Source: Drosophila pseudoobscura (Eukaryota; Arthropoda; Insecta; Diptera; Drosophilidae). Taken from it: a stretch of 64,000 nucleotides of DNA. This document shows, one piece after another, positions 1-11,875 of the stretch (its first letter is position 1; each line of letters begins with the position of its first letter). The notes under the pieces are model-generated. The model worked only from the letters and a program-made list of their open reading frames with translations. It was not told the DNA's origin and ran no database searches. The translations under genes were made by a program, and so were the position numbers. The DNA is taken from positions 12,109,501 through 12,173,500 of the forward strand of contig NC_046680.1 of NCBI RefSeq assembly GCF_009870125.1, read 5' to 3'.

Positions 1-486
1 TTATGGTAAATATAATTTAATAAATACATAAAAGCCAGAGCGAAGAGCATCTCTTCCTACTTCCTTCCTAATCGGATCTGCCGAGGGTTGGGGTGGAATT
101 AACACAGTCGTAAGCCCAGGGCGGGGCCCAGCAGGAGGCTCCCCGGCAATTGTTAATTTGTGTTTTCACAGCAGCAATTGAACAATTTACGTGGCCGGGA
201 CGTGGCCTCGGGTCAGGGTCCGGGACAATCTGTTCGTCACACGTGACATCTCCACAGGAGGCGCGGGGCGCCGGCGGACTGGGCAGGCTGAATTTGGATG
301 GGAAATGACCCGCAAAAATTGACTTATCATGATTCGGCATTGTCAAAGGCATTGTCGGAGAGATTGTCAAAAGCATTGTAATGGCTTTGTCTGGAATGTT
401 AACATTTATTGGTTTGTTTATTAATTTGTTGCAACGCGACAGGGTCACAGTGGGTGGGTGGGGCGAGCGGCGTCCCAGCACGTGCC

Positions 487-488
<2 letters not shown>

Positions 489-516
<28 letters not shown>
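489..516. repeat. (TG)14 microsatellite
   Basis: Uninterrupted TG dinucleotide run inside the probable otp intron. Confidence 0.95.
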
Positions 517-517
<1 letters not shown>

Positions 518-860
518 CTGGGCACTAAATGAATTTCTCACATGATTAATTTGCCAGGCAACCGCGCCAAGGCAGCGCAGGTCTCTGCAGGTGAAAGTGG
601 CAGGAGATGGGATTGAAAAGTTCATAAGGTTTATAGCCAATCAACCGCTTGGCAACGGATTTAATCTTAAATTTACAGCTGGATATCTCAAGATCTTGTC
701 TGAGGAAGCTCTTCTAGAGACCCTACATCTCTTTCTTGGGAGTTTTTCTGAATTTAGTTCCCTACTTTTCCGCTATATGATCGGTTAGCTGAAATGGCTA
801 GAAAGAAGATAGGTTCTGCCCCTAACAGATTGTTGAAGCTGATTAAGTATTCTAAATTTG

Positions 861-1380
861 TGTTTTTATACCTGGTACTCAAAATGAGTTGAGGGGTATA
901 TAAAAATGGATGTGTGAAACACCCAGAAGGAATCGTTTCCGTCCCCATTATGTATATGTATGTATATATTGCCGAGTCGATTGAGCCATGTCTTCCTGCC
1001 CGTCTTGATTGACACCTAGTTCTCAGAGACTTAGAGAACTAGAGCAACAACGTTTTGTATTCGGACTTCTATGATATTAGACTGAATCAAGATTGTTTCC
1101 ACAAAGAACGAAAGTCTGTGGCCTACATCATTTTGAAGATACGAAAAAACCAAAAACACAAAATCTAGAGAACGACCATATCTTCCAGACTTCTGAATCC
1201 GGGTAAGATGGGATTATAATTATAGCCAGAAGGAACAAAAAGGCGTCCACCCGCTTTTTTTCTTCTCCCTCTACAACACTCTTCATATGCAAGAGAGGAG
1301 ATGAGCAATACTGACTGAGTATCGGGTATAAATGTAGAGTGGCGGCCGTAGCTGCGTCTCACAACGTTCGACTTACACTA
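861..1380 (+). mobile_element. Degenerate DINE-1/SGM-type Helitron-related element
   Basis: The block opens with a 'TTTTTATACCTGGTACTC' type end, followed by 'CCAGAAGGAATCGTTTCCG', 'GCCGAGTCGATTGAGCCATG' and 'TTGATTGACACCTAGTTCTC', and closes with 'GTATCGGGTATAAATGTAG'. I recognise this order as the non-coding DINE-1/SGM family of small non-autonomous Helitron-related elements, abundant in obscura-group Drosophila. There is no long ORF and it is internally decayed. Boundaries are approximate. Family naming is from memory; a search of a Drosophila repeat library would settle it. Confidence 0.72.
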
Positions 1381-2999
1381 AATATTCAATACATCAAATA
1401 AAGAACAAACGAACAGAGCGGAAAAAATCAAGTCAATTTTCACTTTAAAATTGTTTTCTTTGATATTATTATTTTTTTTTTAACAGGATTTGTTGCCACG
1501 TCGATTTGAACTGAAAAGCGTAGTTCAATGCAATTCAGTTGTCTATCCAAAAATGAATGCAGAAAATTGTTATCCGTACATACGTATATACAGAAAAACT
1601 CTCCTGAATTATTATGATTCAGCAGGAATAAGCAATATCGATTGGCTTAAGCGCAGGGCCAGTGACAGTCCAGGCCATCGAGGCCACACCAGTCCCGTAC
1701 GGGCCAATCCAGTGCCGTCCGAGGTCCTTCACGACTTTCCTTCCCACTGCGAGCATTGATAAATTATTGCCTCGACTCCAGACAGAACTAATTTATTTGC
1801 TGAGCCGCTTAATGCCCCTCTAATAATAGCCCACTGAACTCTGGAGAGGGGGAGCCACTATCATGGGGGCGGGGATGGGGATGGTGCCAGAGGAGAAAAT
1901 ATGCGAGATGTACATATGTATAAGCTGAATTTCTATGACGCCCATCCCATATCTGAATTTTTTGCTAAAATTAGACTGGATATTCTCATAAAAAGCGAGC
2001 AGAGCATCTTTATTAAAACCTCATGGAAATGCAAAGGTGGAAGAGTGGGAGGGGAGGTTGGGATTCAAAGGGCAGGACTCTGATGGAAGGAGAAAGCCCT
2101 CGAAGCGGGTCCTGAGGCGACTGGGTCGTCTCTGGGATAACCATGGCATCGCAAATTTTAATTAAACTTTAATTGAAATACCAAAAACGAAAATATGCAA
2201 CAAACAGAAAAATGTGGCAACTGCGGCAGGAGGAAAGGGTGAGGCAGAAGGGGGCCTGGGGACGACGGAGTAGGTTTAGTGGAGAGCTTTAAAAAGAGCC
2301 AGAGACAGCAGAAATCCCAGAGACTGGAGGCGAGGGGTCCCTCTATAAAATGCACATAAAGAGCATCAAGAAAATCTGGCACGCATTCTGTTTATGGCAT
2401 ATGAAGCAATTCCAAAAGCAATTTCGTTGATACTTTTCATTGAAATGTTTGTGTGAAAATGGCGTGCCAAAGTGCCCGATGGGCAGGGGCACAGTCGACC
2501 GACGCTGGCATGGAGCTGGGGGTTGGCGAGTCTATCCGGGATAAGCTGCTCCAACTGAGGCTGCCATTGATAGAATGACAAGAGCACCACCCCCACGCAG
2601 ACCCATTCACGAAAAAAGGTTGAAAAACTTTTCCGAAGAGCCCAAGAGCAGACAAAACCAGAGCAAGTCAGGGGCAGATTGAGAAAGAGCGAAGAGGAGT
2701 GGAGGGGGCCGGATTGGACCTGCGCATGCTCCTCAAATGCACCAAAAACAATTTCGGGGGTTGCATCGCATGGTCCATAACACCACGCTCCAACCTCTCA
2801 AAAGTGGGGGCTGCAGTTGCCCCGGCAACCCCCAAAATGCAAAAGAAATGAAATGCATCAAATATTCAAAACTATTGCATAAATCAAAAGTTGGACTCGT
2901 CCGGAATTGGCTGTTGTTCCCCCGCAAATAGCCCCCCAAAGAACCACTTTGATGATGTCTATCAAAGGACAGTGCGACACATTTCTCCAAGTGAAACGA

Positions 3000-3076
3000 A
3001 TAGAGAGGGAGAGGGAGAGCAAGAGAGACGGCTACAGGGAGAGCGCGGAGCGAGATAGAGAGAGAGAGAGAGAGAC
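3000..3076. repeat. GA-rich purine tract
   Basis: Imperfect GAGAGG/GAGA repeats ending in a pure GA run. Such GAGAG clusters can bind GAGA factor (Trl). Whether this one is regulatory cannot be told from sequence alone. Confidence 0.8.
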
Positions 3077-6000
3077 GGGCATAGTAGACTTTGAGCCAGT
3101 CTCAGCGGACTGGCCCCTGCTCCGTGGGGGTCTGGCGTTGGGAATGGGGTGGGGTCTGGGCCTCGAAGCAAGTGTTCCCGGGGCCGACTCGTAAAGCAGG
3201 ATTTAAAGGATAACATAAAATAAATCGACTCGCATTTGTGTGTTTGTGCGCGTGTGTATGTGTGTGTGGGAGGGAGGTAAATAGAGGGAGGGAACGCCAC
3301 GCGGAGACGGCATTTTATGAATTTATACGCATTTTTTATATGCTCAGGAATGAAAAGATATTGGCCGAAAAGCGATTTCCATAAACCACTCAGAGCCGCA
3401 GTCAGAGAGGGAGTTGGATCAGAGGTCGGAGTCCGTCCTGGCCAAGGATATGAAAGGACCAATAATCATAATAAAAAGATGCTTGAACTGAAGTTGAAGA
3501 CATGCTGAAGGCAGAAAGGGTGTCCGCCCAGTCAGGCAAACATCAGAGGCCAACAATATCCAGGGGACCGGGCCCCTCTTGAGTGGCCTTCTCATCTCCG
3601 GTTGCCTGGCAGCCACAAGGGGGCCAAGGAAAGCAATAACCCGGCCAATTGATTTTTGATTATAGCCCAGCAGCAACAACATCCGAGAGATACTCGCACT
3701 CGTACTTGCACTTGTAAAGAGACAATATCCAATCTCCTGTCAGGCCACAGATCCAGCAAAAATTGTCAATAAAAACGAGCCGAAAATTACGAGTATTATT
3801 GCACTTTCTGGCTTTTACCAATCAACGGTTTATTAAGAGGGGATCGAGCTGCACTAGCCCCTCCGTCCGTCCTCCGTCCCCCATCTCTTTGGCAGGATGA
3901 ATAGATGAATAACATTTGCACTGCAGACTAATCGAATTTTGATTGCAATTTTCTGCACTATCGCGGGACCGAACGAGCACGAGTATGCGATGCCCTCTCA
4001 TGGGTATATGTGCATATATCCGGCTCTGTGCCTCTGATTGATAATTTTGAAATTGGCTGTTCAAGTGCGGCTTTTTGTGCCAAAGTGCATTTCTATGTTG
4101 TCATCGGTACTCGTGTTGTGTTGCCTGTCATATGCAAATTGCGGGCTGCAGTTGTAGTCCATTCGAAGCTAACCGGATTCTTTTGAGGCAGTTGCTACCA
4201 TTGGCCTCGTTATCCTTACAGCTGTTTAATCAGCCATTAAGCATAATGTGCAATTAATGTTGCATAACGAACCGAGCAGATATCATAAACAAGGCTCAAG
4301 CCGCGAGGATGGGCCAGTGCCCATGCCAGTCCGCTATGACAGACAGAGACCATTATGACATGGGACTGGGACTAACGTTGGCAGGGGCTGGATGACAGCA
4401 AGGGCGACACAATAAACAGGTTCATAATAAAAAGCCTTTGGCCCTTTCACACCCACCCTTCACACCTTACTATCCACCCTCCCGGAACTGCGAACACCAT
4501 CCACCCAACCAGCCCATAAAATCAAAGCAAATCACTTGTTATCCCATTTCCAGCCGCAGTTCCAGCTCCCCAGCCCTCACCCTCATCCTAGGTATAGCCA
4601 TGTAATTTAGCCGATACTTAATTCCTGACTTCTGCCTTCATTTGGTCTGTCGTCTCCCCTGCCGGCTGCGGGTCTTTCCGGATCTGGGTGCTAATATCTG
4701 CGGCCTGCCGCAAGAAATTGCTTTTTCATGAACTTGACTCATTTATTATTTGCAACAGTTGCCCCTCTCCCTCCCTCCCTCTCTCTCTCTCTCTCCCCCC
4801 GCTTTGTTTGGCTTTTTGCTGGTGGTGTATTTTCTTATTTGTTGGGTTTTGTTGCTTCCGTTGCTGCTGCAGTATCAGTCGTGAAGTGAAAATTAAAAAT
4901 CCAAACATGAAAATGCTTTTGTGGGAGACATATGGCTGAAATTTTTTGTCGGCTTCTGTTTTTTGTGTGTCTGCCTGGCAGGGCAGCCTACTGTTGAAGG
5001 ATTGTTGTTAGAGACGGGAGGTACGGTACGGACGGAGGGTTGAAAGTGTGATCGAATACTAAAAACAATAAAAACACTTGAGCTTGGTAAAAATCCGTTC
5101 ACTGCGTCAATTAGGCAAAAGGTTTTCCTAGACTATTTATTTTTTATATTATTAACTCATTTGATGTTTAAAATTTAGTTACAGTATATTTTGCTTATTT
5201 TATAAATTCTCTAACAGTGAAAAGTTAAGATCCAGTCGAAGATTGGGAAACCCTTTCGAATCATTCTTATGGCAGCTTTATGATATAAAGAGGTTAAAGC
5301 CGCATGCTTGCGAATTATGATATACCTATTTAACATAGAATGGAACACCTTTTTAGTATTTCATTAAGTAAGTTTTAAAACTGGTGGGACCTTTGGGAAC
5401 ATTTTTCTTCATCCCGAAGAAGTTTCGTGTATAGGATGCACATGTGCTGGGTATAATCTACAAACCATAATCTGTAAACAAAGCGAAAGCAGGGTCCCAT
5501 AATCTAACCAGGTATACCAATGTTATTTTATTTGATTTGTGAGGTGTTTCTCTGGGGTTCTTCTGGAACCGGACATAAAAAAACAACCTACAATCTAAAA
5601 CAGAAATATCTGTTCCGAATTAAAGCTTAGCCTATAGTTTAGTTGTCTCTAAAGGTGAATGCCTCATGCAACCTTCTACACTCGTCCATCATACCCTTTC
5701 GCTCTGGGAGTATCCTGTAAACACAAATCAGTGAAGCAATGCGCTCCTGGGGCGGGAGTCAGGCCACTCAGCGGCTGATAATTTATGCATAAGGGTGAAG
5801 CTTAAAAAATTACCGTAGACACACAATTTAACGCGACATAAGGAGCATTTTTCGGTTTTCTTTTTTATACCGATTTTCGGATTCACGCTTGAAATTGGGC
5901 GCAGCCAAAAAAAAAGCAAGTTAGGAAGGAAAAGGTAGGGAAAGAGCAAGCCGCGGAAAACAAATCAAATGCAAACGGAGACACACATACACACACAAAC

Positions 6001-8256
6001 GCATGTTGTTTTTTTGTGTCTGGCACCGCACACACCCTCCCATAAAAGTAGACGCACGCACACACACACATTCTAGCATAGGTGGTGGCAGGGATATTGG
6101 GCATAAAAAATAAATGTTTTGTTTAACCGACATTTTAACGCCTATTTACGTGCCGGGCACGTCATGCACGTTATGCCAATTTAATGGCTATCTCAGCCCC
6201 CAGCCCTCAACCTTAGACCAGGCCAACGGAAGGCAATGACTTTTGCTTTTTGCTGTTTCCTCTTCTTCCTCTCTGTCTTGTTTCCGTTCGTGTTCTGTCC
6301 TGCTGCGTAGGTGTGTTCTGGCACTCACGAAAGTGGCAAGCAAAATAAAAGCAGCAAGCATATTTAATTTGCCAAACTCAATGCGGCAGAAAGAGGCAGC
6401 AAGTGGTAGAGAGAGAGGTAGCTACAGAAAGAGATAAAGAGAATGAGAGAGAGAGAGAGAGATAGAGTGAGCAGGAGGGCAGACAGTCAGACATTGTCTT
6501 AAATTATTAAATTAAAAGTTAATGAATAGAGAGCGAGGCATAAACACGTAAAAAACATAAACAAGTCAAGGTCGCCGACACACCCTCACCCCAGCGACTT
6601 CAGTCCCGCTTCCCTGGCTACCCCTGCCCCTGCCCTGCCATGCCTGTTCCCCTTGCCCCCACCCTTTATCCCTTCCACAATGTGGCACATTAGCGTCCCT
6701 GGTGTACCATCCAGCCAACCTGTGATAGTTCATTTCTGTTTAGCTTAGTCCAGTTCTATTCGGTTGAGGTTGAGTGGAGTGGAGTGGAGTGGAGTTCTCT
6801 TCGGTGGTGTCTGCCGTTGTCCGACATATGACAAACCCCCCAGGGACCATCTGAAGTCAGAACCATCAGAAGGCCTTACAAGCAAAGTTACTTTGCGCAA
6901 AACTTGCCATTTTTCTTTCTCACTCAGACTATCTCACTCTCTCTTTTTCCTGTACATCCACTGTCCCTGTCTGTCCTGTTTCCTGTGTGTGGCTCTCTGT
7001 TTGGTCCTGGTATTCCTTTGCCATTAGTCTGGCGCACTCAGACAGAAACAGTCGACAGTCGGTGACAGCTCAAGATTTGCCACGAATGCTGGGATTTATA
7101 AATTCTATATAGCTGTTTATATGTATATATAGTATGTATGTGTATGAGAGTGGGTAAAGGTGTGTGTATAACGGTTAAGTTGTCAACCCGACTTTCGAGT
7201 GATGTGGATGCGAACGGCCTGATGCCTTGATGGCGGAAAAATCGTTTTCATGTCACTAGTCATTCACTCGCTGGGACTTTGTTTTCTCGTTTTCCACCTG
7301 CAAAAAGATTGTGGAAATCAGCAACAAACCAAACAAAAAAAGCACTATAGAAAAGCAGAAAGTTAACAGTTGAGATATTCCAATCGGAGGTTCTCATACG
7401 GTCTGGGTCTGGCCCCTAGATGTAGGCAACACTTTGTCCCCCCGATCCGGAGCTTGGGTGTGTGCTTGGAGTGCTTGTGTTCGTGTTCTGCCTTGTAAAT
7501 GTCAAAACCTCAACATGTCTACGTGGCCCGGCTCCGTTCTCCGTTCTCCGTTCTTATGCATATGGAAATGCCAATTTGAAGCGAACACAGTACACATCCG
7601 ACACGGGCTACGACCTCTCCGGCCATAAGACAAAAGCGTATCGAAGGGCCAGTCCCGTCATTGTCCTGGCGATGACCAAAGATGCGGTACCTGTTGGAGA
7701 GGGTCTGTGGCTGTGGTGGGGTTTGTGGTTGGGGTTGGGCTTGGGAGGATTGCTCGCCAAATAGCTGATTGCCTTGTTCTCTGCCTATGGATGAAGAATT
7801 TACATATGGAATTTATGCGCATGTAAATCTGCTTGTACAATACTCGCATGTGTGCGTGTGTGCATGTGTGTGTGTTTCGAGACATGTTTCGACTGTCACG
7901 ACGGTAATTGATCTCGATTAAGACCATGTAGGAGGCAGATTTTGGAGTGGGTTTTGCGATGCGGGGTGGGGTTGCTGCTGCTTAACAAGGAGCCGAAGCA
8001 CAAAGTTACAGGTATGTGTGTGCCACTCATACACACACAATGGAACTATCTGCTCATCAAGAATACCATCTTGAAATCGAAAAAACTACATACTACTTGG
8101 ATTACAGATGCTTGGGCTAAAGATTAATATGACTTAAGTCTAGATCGGTAAGGTGGTTCGCAGGTCCAGTTATTATTTCTAATCTAGCCTTACTCCAGTA
8201 TTGGTTGGTTAAAACTAGCTCAATAGCTAATGCCATCCTCCATTGCTCTTTTCCAG

Positions 8257-10003
8257 GTCTGGTTCCAGAACCGACGCGCCAAGTGGAAGAAACGCAAGAA
8301 GACCACCAATGTCTTCCGCACCCCGGGAGCCCTGCTTCCCTCGCACGGACTCCCGCCCTTCGGGGCTAATATCACGAATATCGCCATGGGAGACGGCCTC
8401 TGCGGCACCGGAATGTTTGGCGGCGACCGCTGGAGTGTGGGGGTCAACCCCATGACAGCAGGTGAGTGGATCAGTCAGCCCAGGCTCCTCGCCACTTCTA
8501 TCTCTACTAACCCGTATCTCGTATCTTGTGGATCCCCTACTAATCGCTGCAATTGGGAAAAGGCTTTGGCCAGCTGAATCAGTCGTCGCCGCTATCTTCC
8601 TCGCTGAACAGCGGCCTCAACTCGGGCATTAACATGGGCTCCGCCCTGGGGGCGGGCAGCTATCAGCACTACGGCCTGAATGCTCTGGGTAGGTGTTGCG
8701 TCAGGCCCCTGAATCCCCTGCTCCCCCCACTCCATATCAGAATTATCTGAGCTATCACATGCCCCGGAAATTTTCCATCTGACTTTCTGGCGAACAAAAG
8801 ACAAGCGTTGACACTTTTTCGGTTTTTTCATTGGTAATACTCGTATTATTTCTGTTTTGCTTTTGTCGTTCGTTTCCTTCTGCTGATGTATTTGCTTAGC
8901 TTTCGATACAATCCATTTCCAGTTCCAGTTCCCCCGACAATTGACCAGGCACGACACAATTTCTTTGAACTCATAACACTTTTTTTCGGTAGCCCCAAAT
9001 ATTGTGTGGTACGATATCGCATCACATAAGGTTTATAATGCCCTGGTCCGATGGATCGCTGGATCGATGGACCGCTGGTCGGGCTGCTTATTTGTTCGAT
9101 CAATTAGCGAACAGTCGTTTAATTTTCAGGAACACCCGTACCCAAAGGCATTTCTTTGCTCTTCTGTTTCGTTTATTTGTTTTCGTGTAGTTGTGCTAAT
9201 TGAAATTTTGGAGACATGTTTTTTGGCTGTCAGCAGCAAAGTTTTCATTGTTACACTTTTTTGTTTGAATTTAAAATTTAAAACTTGAAATCGGGCGCTG
9301 CTTGCACCAATCACAGAGACAAAGGCAGCCATTAATATGGGTTTTCTCCCTCCAGGAGACTCCATGATGTACCAGCACAGTGTGGGCGGGGTAGCCTGCG
9401 GGCCGAGCGGCTCCCCGAGCGCCACAACACCGCCGAACATGAACAGTTGCTCCTCGGTGACCCCACCGCCAATCTCCACGCAGCCAAACGCCAGTCAGAA
9501 CGAGCTGAGCGGCGAGTCCATGGTGAGTTTCTTGCCAGTGCCTAGCCGGGACACCCACCACTGTTAAGTTACATTGTCCTTTGCAGCCGCTCCACCAGCA
9601 GCAGCAACAGCAGACTCACCAGCAACAGCAACAGCAGACTCACCAACAGCAGCAGCAGCAACAGACTCACCAACAGCAGCAGCAGCAGCAGACTCACCAA
9701 CAGCAGCAGGTAACTACAACCCCTGGAGAGCTTTGTTCCAACCCCCAGCTAAAGCTTTCACCGCTTATCTCGCAGATGGCTCCGCCGACTCCATCGCAGC
9801 AGCAGCAGCAGGAAGGACTCCACTGCCACCAGTCGATGCAGTCGCCTACAGACGGTGCCACCGACGAGGACGTGTGGCGAGGACATAGCATTGCAGCGCT
9901 GCGGCGGCGAGCCTCGGAGCTTAACGCCACGGCTATCCCATCGTACTTGCACCATGCCGCAGCCGCCCACAACAACTACGAGCATCACAATTCGGTGTAC
10001 TGA
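8257..10003 (+). CDS. otp: Orthopedia homeodomain transcription factor, last four exons (5' partial)
   Basis: Nuclear paired-like homeodomain regulator, known from the family for roles in brain and hindgut development. Exons 8257-8461, 8563-8688, 9356-9522 and 9587-10003 are bounded by good GT/AG sites and join in phase to 304 codons plus stop. The first exon starts at [15 protein letters not shown], the end of recognition helix 3, at the intron position typical of this homeobox class. It continues with [20 protein letters not shown], the OTP-specific segment. The middle is Gly/Ser/Asn rich. The last exon begins with a CAG-encoded polyglutamine stretch and ends with [18 protein letters not shown], the OAR motif. 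Upstream exons, including homeodomain helices 1-2, are outside the window. A frame-preserving intron-like segment, 9710-9775, lies in the last exon and may sometimes be removed. Confidence 0.96.
9596..9709 (+). repeat. CAG/CAA tract with interrupting ACTCAC units encoding polyGln-Thr-His
   Basis: The units encode runs of 5-8 Gln separated by Thr-His, four interruptions in all. The tract lies at the start of the last otp exon. Variable glutamine tracts are common in fly transcription factors, and length variation between strains is expected. Confidence 0.95.
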
Positions 10004-10760
10004 AATTTGTTGAAAAGCTTTGAAAGCTTTTCGGATTACGGTTTTACCAATTGCGGGAACCATGACTTCTAAGGCCCGAACCCCAACAATTTGACAACCA
10101 CTGGCAATGGAAGCGAATGGAAGCGAAGCGTTATAAGATAACCAAAACCTATGTTTAGAATATTGTACAATTTATGTGTTTTCGTTGTTCGTTTCTGATT
10201 TCTTCATCCAAGGATGACCGGAGAGGTACCCGGATTCCCCGGGAAGAGAGTGTATTTTAGACTTAAAAGACTATAATGAATGTAAACCATGTATACGAGA
10301 AACAAAACTTGAGAAGGCGGCAACCTAAGAGGAACCCAAGTTGTTAAAAGAAAACCATCTATATGAATGTATTCCAAAATAGAGTCATAAGCACACGCAC
10401 ATTCACATCCTCACGGAAATTATAACTATTCCAGCATATACAATATATATCTAGAGACTAAATATAACATTTACTGTATGAGGAGTATACGAAAATTGTA
10501 AAAATTAAATTGCGGAATAGAGAGAGCGGTCCTTCGATGAGTCACAATAATTTTTGGCAAGGGAACATCTCCAAGTTCTCCGCTTAGTTCGTACTTATTT
10601 AAGCATACTTATGCCTAGGAGAAGGAGTGTATGTAAGTAGACCTATACTTTTGTAAGTGTTGTTGTTTTTGTGTATTGGCAGTGTTCCGTTCAGTTGCTA
10701 TCACTTGATCTAACCATACGATACCAACATATGCAATATAAAACGAAATAAAACTCAAAC
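10004..10760 (+). other. otp: otp 3' untranslated region with candidate polyA signal
   Basis: AT-rich sequence follows the TGA stop. The first clear AATAAA is at 10747-10752. Further AT-rich sequence to about 11060 has only variant signals, so a longer 3' end is possible. The polyadenylation site is inferred, not seen directly. Confidence 0.55.
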
Positions 10761-10769
10761 TATAGGAAA

Positions 10770-11875
10770 ATACGTACGTCTGTTTGTGTCAGGCAGACGC
10801 GACGCAACTCGATTCTGAATCTGTTCTGTTTCAGAGTGCACAAATTTAACGGATTAATTTTACGATTACCAATTACAAATTACAAATTATACAAATACCA
10901 TTAAAATTATATATACGTGCATACGATTATGGCATACTTGTAATAGACTTTCTTGTATCGAATAAGCCTAACTTTAAATCCAACTAAACAAAAACGAAAA
11001 ACATTTAATATGTATGTAACTATGCGTATTATTAAATAGTAAACTAAATTAAATATTGAACGTGATTTGCATAATAGAAGAACACATTTAAAAAACTATT
11101 TACATGGAATGCAATACATATACATACATACATACACGGCACTTGCAAGGCCCTTTTACCGGGAGTATTGAATACTTAGACGGTTTGGGTCCAACCAGTA
11201 GGATCATACGGTAGTCAAAGGTTGCTCAAAATAATTAAAGTTCTATCCCAACGATCTTCTGCTATGGGTACAACGGCTGGCTGCAATTTCCTTACCTCAT
11301 CTGAATCTGACCCGAAAGATGCAAGAGTTCTCGTTCCCTTTGTCCATTCTGATGCAATTACAATAATTGAATGGGATCGGGTGGCAAGCTCCAGTGCCCG
11401 ACTGCCAAACAAGTTTAAGCTGAAAATTGACAAAATTGATAAAACTCTGACAGTCCACACACACACACACAGGCTGAGTGGTTTGGCTGTGTGTGGCTAC
11501 AGGGCAGAACGGCATTTGTCCATTGGCAATGACACGGGGTCTGTCATTCCAGTCTGTCTGATTGGGGTCAGAGAGCTGAGCAGAGTAGACCAGACCAGAC
11601 CAGACCAGAATTCGATCCGACTGCATACATGGGCTTATAAATTTTATAATGCTCGCATGACATTTGACATGCATATTGTCACGACAATTGGCCCATGGAG
11701 CCCGGTGTATGGTGCCTGGTGCCTGCTGCCTGCAGGTTGGAACCTGGGCATAACCTGGACTGGGCGGAGCTGCAGCCTGCAGCCATGGACCCAGCTTAAT
11801 CACGCTGATGGCAGTTTTATGCGATATGCTCAGACATAAACAATTTAATAATACAAGTACAAACGAGCGGCAATT
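10770..11875. other. Intergenic region between otp and Cib2 3' ends
   Basis: Tail-to-tail intergenic sequence. Overlapping long reading frames on both strands at 11.2-11.8 kb have no recognisable domains and no plausible starts. An ATTAAA variant polyA signal for Cib2 reads on the minus strand at 11844-11849, about 30 bases past its stop. Confidence 0.6.

Larger units (their letters stand above)
1..8256 (+). other. otp: Probable large intron of otp (upstream part outside window)
   Basis: No open reading frame in this stretch resembles a known protein, and the first half of the OTP homeodomain is not encoded anywhere in it. The exon at 8257 begins directly at the VWFQNRR motif, so the preceding homeobox exon must lie left of the window and this stretch is most simply intron. 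It contains a DINE-1/SGM-like relic (861-1380), a TG microsatellite (489-516), purine tracts (about 3000-3076 and 6429-6470) and a pyrimidine tract (4761-4800). Developmental enhancers are likely here but cannot be recognised by eye. Unannotated noncoding RNAs are not excluded. Confidence 0.65.

Noticed and set aside
2962-3462. 166-codon minus-strand frame in the otp intron
   Set aside because: Built on GA and GT repeats (SLSLSLSLY, HTYTRAQTH) with no homeodomain or other family motif.
9574-9888. Alanine/Ser-rich frame overlapping the last otp exon
   Set aside because: Frame-shifted reading of the CAG tract; the OAR-encoding frame is the true one.
11222-11839. Overlapping long open frames on both strands between otp and Cib2
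   Set aside because: Not ATG-initiated on the plus strand, no motifs, and they span CA and CAGAC repeats.
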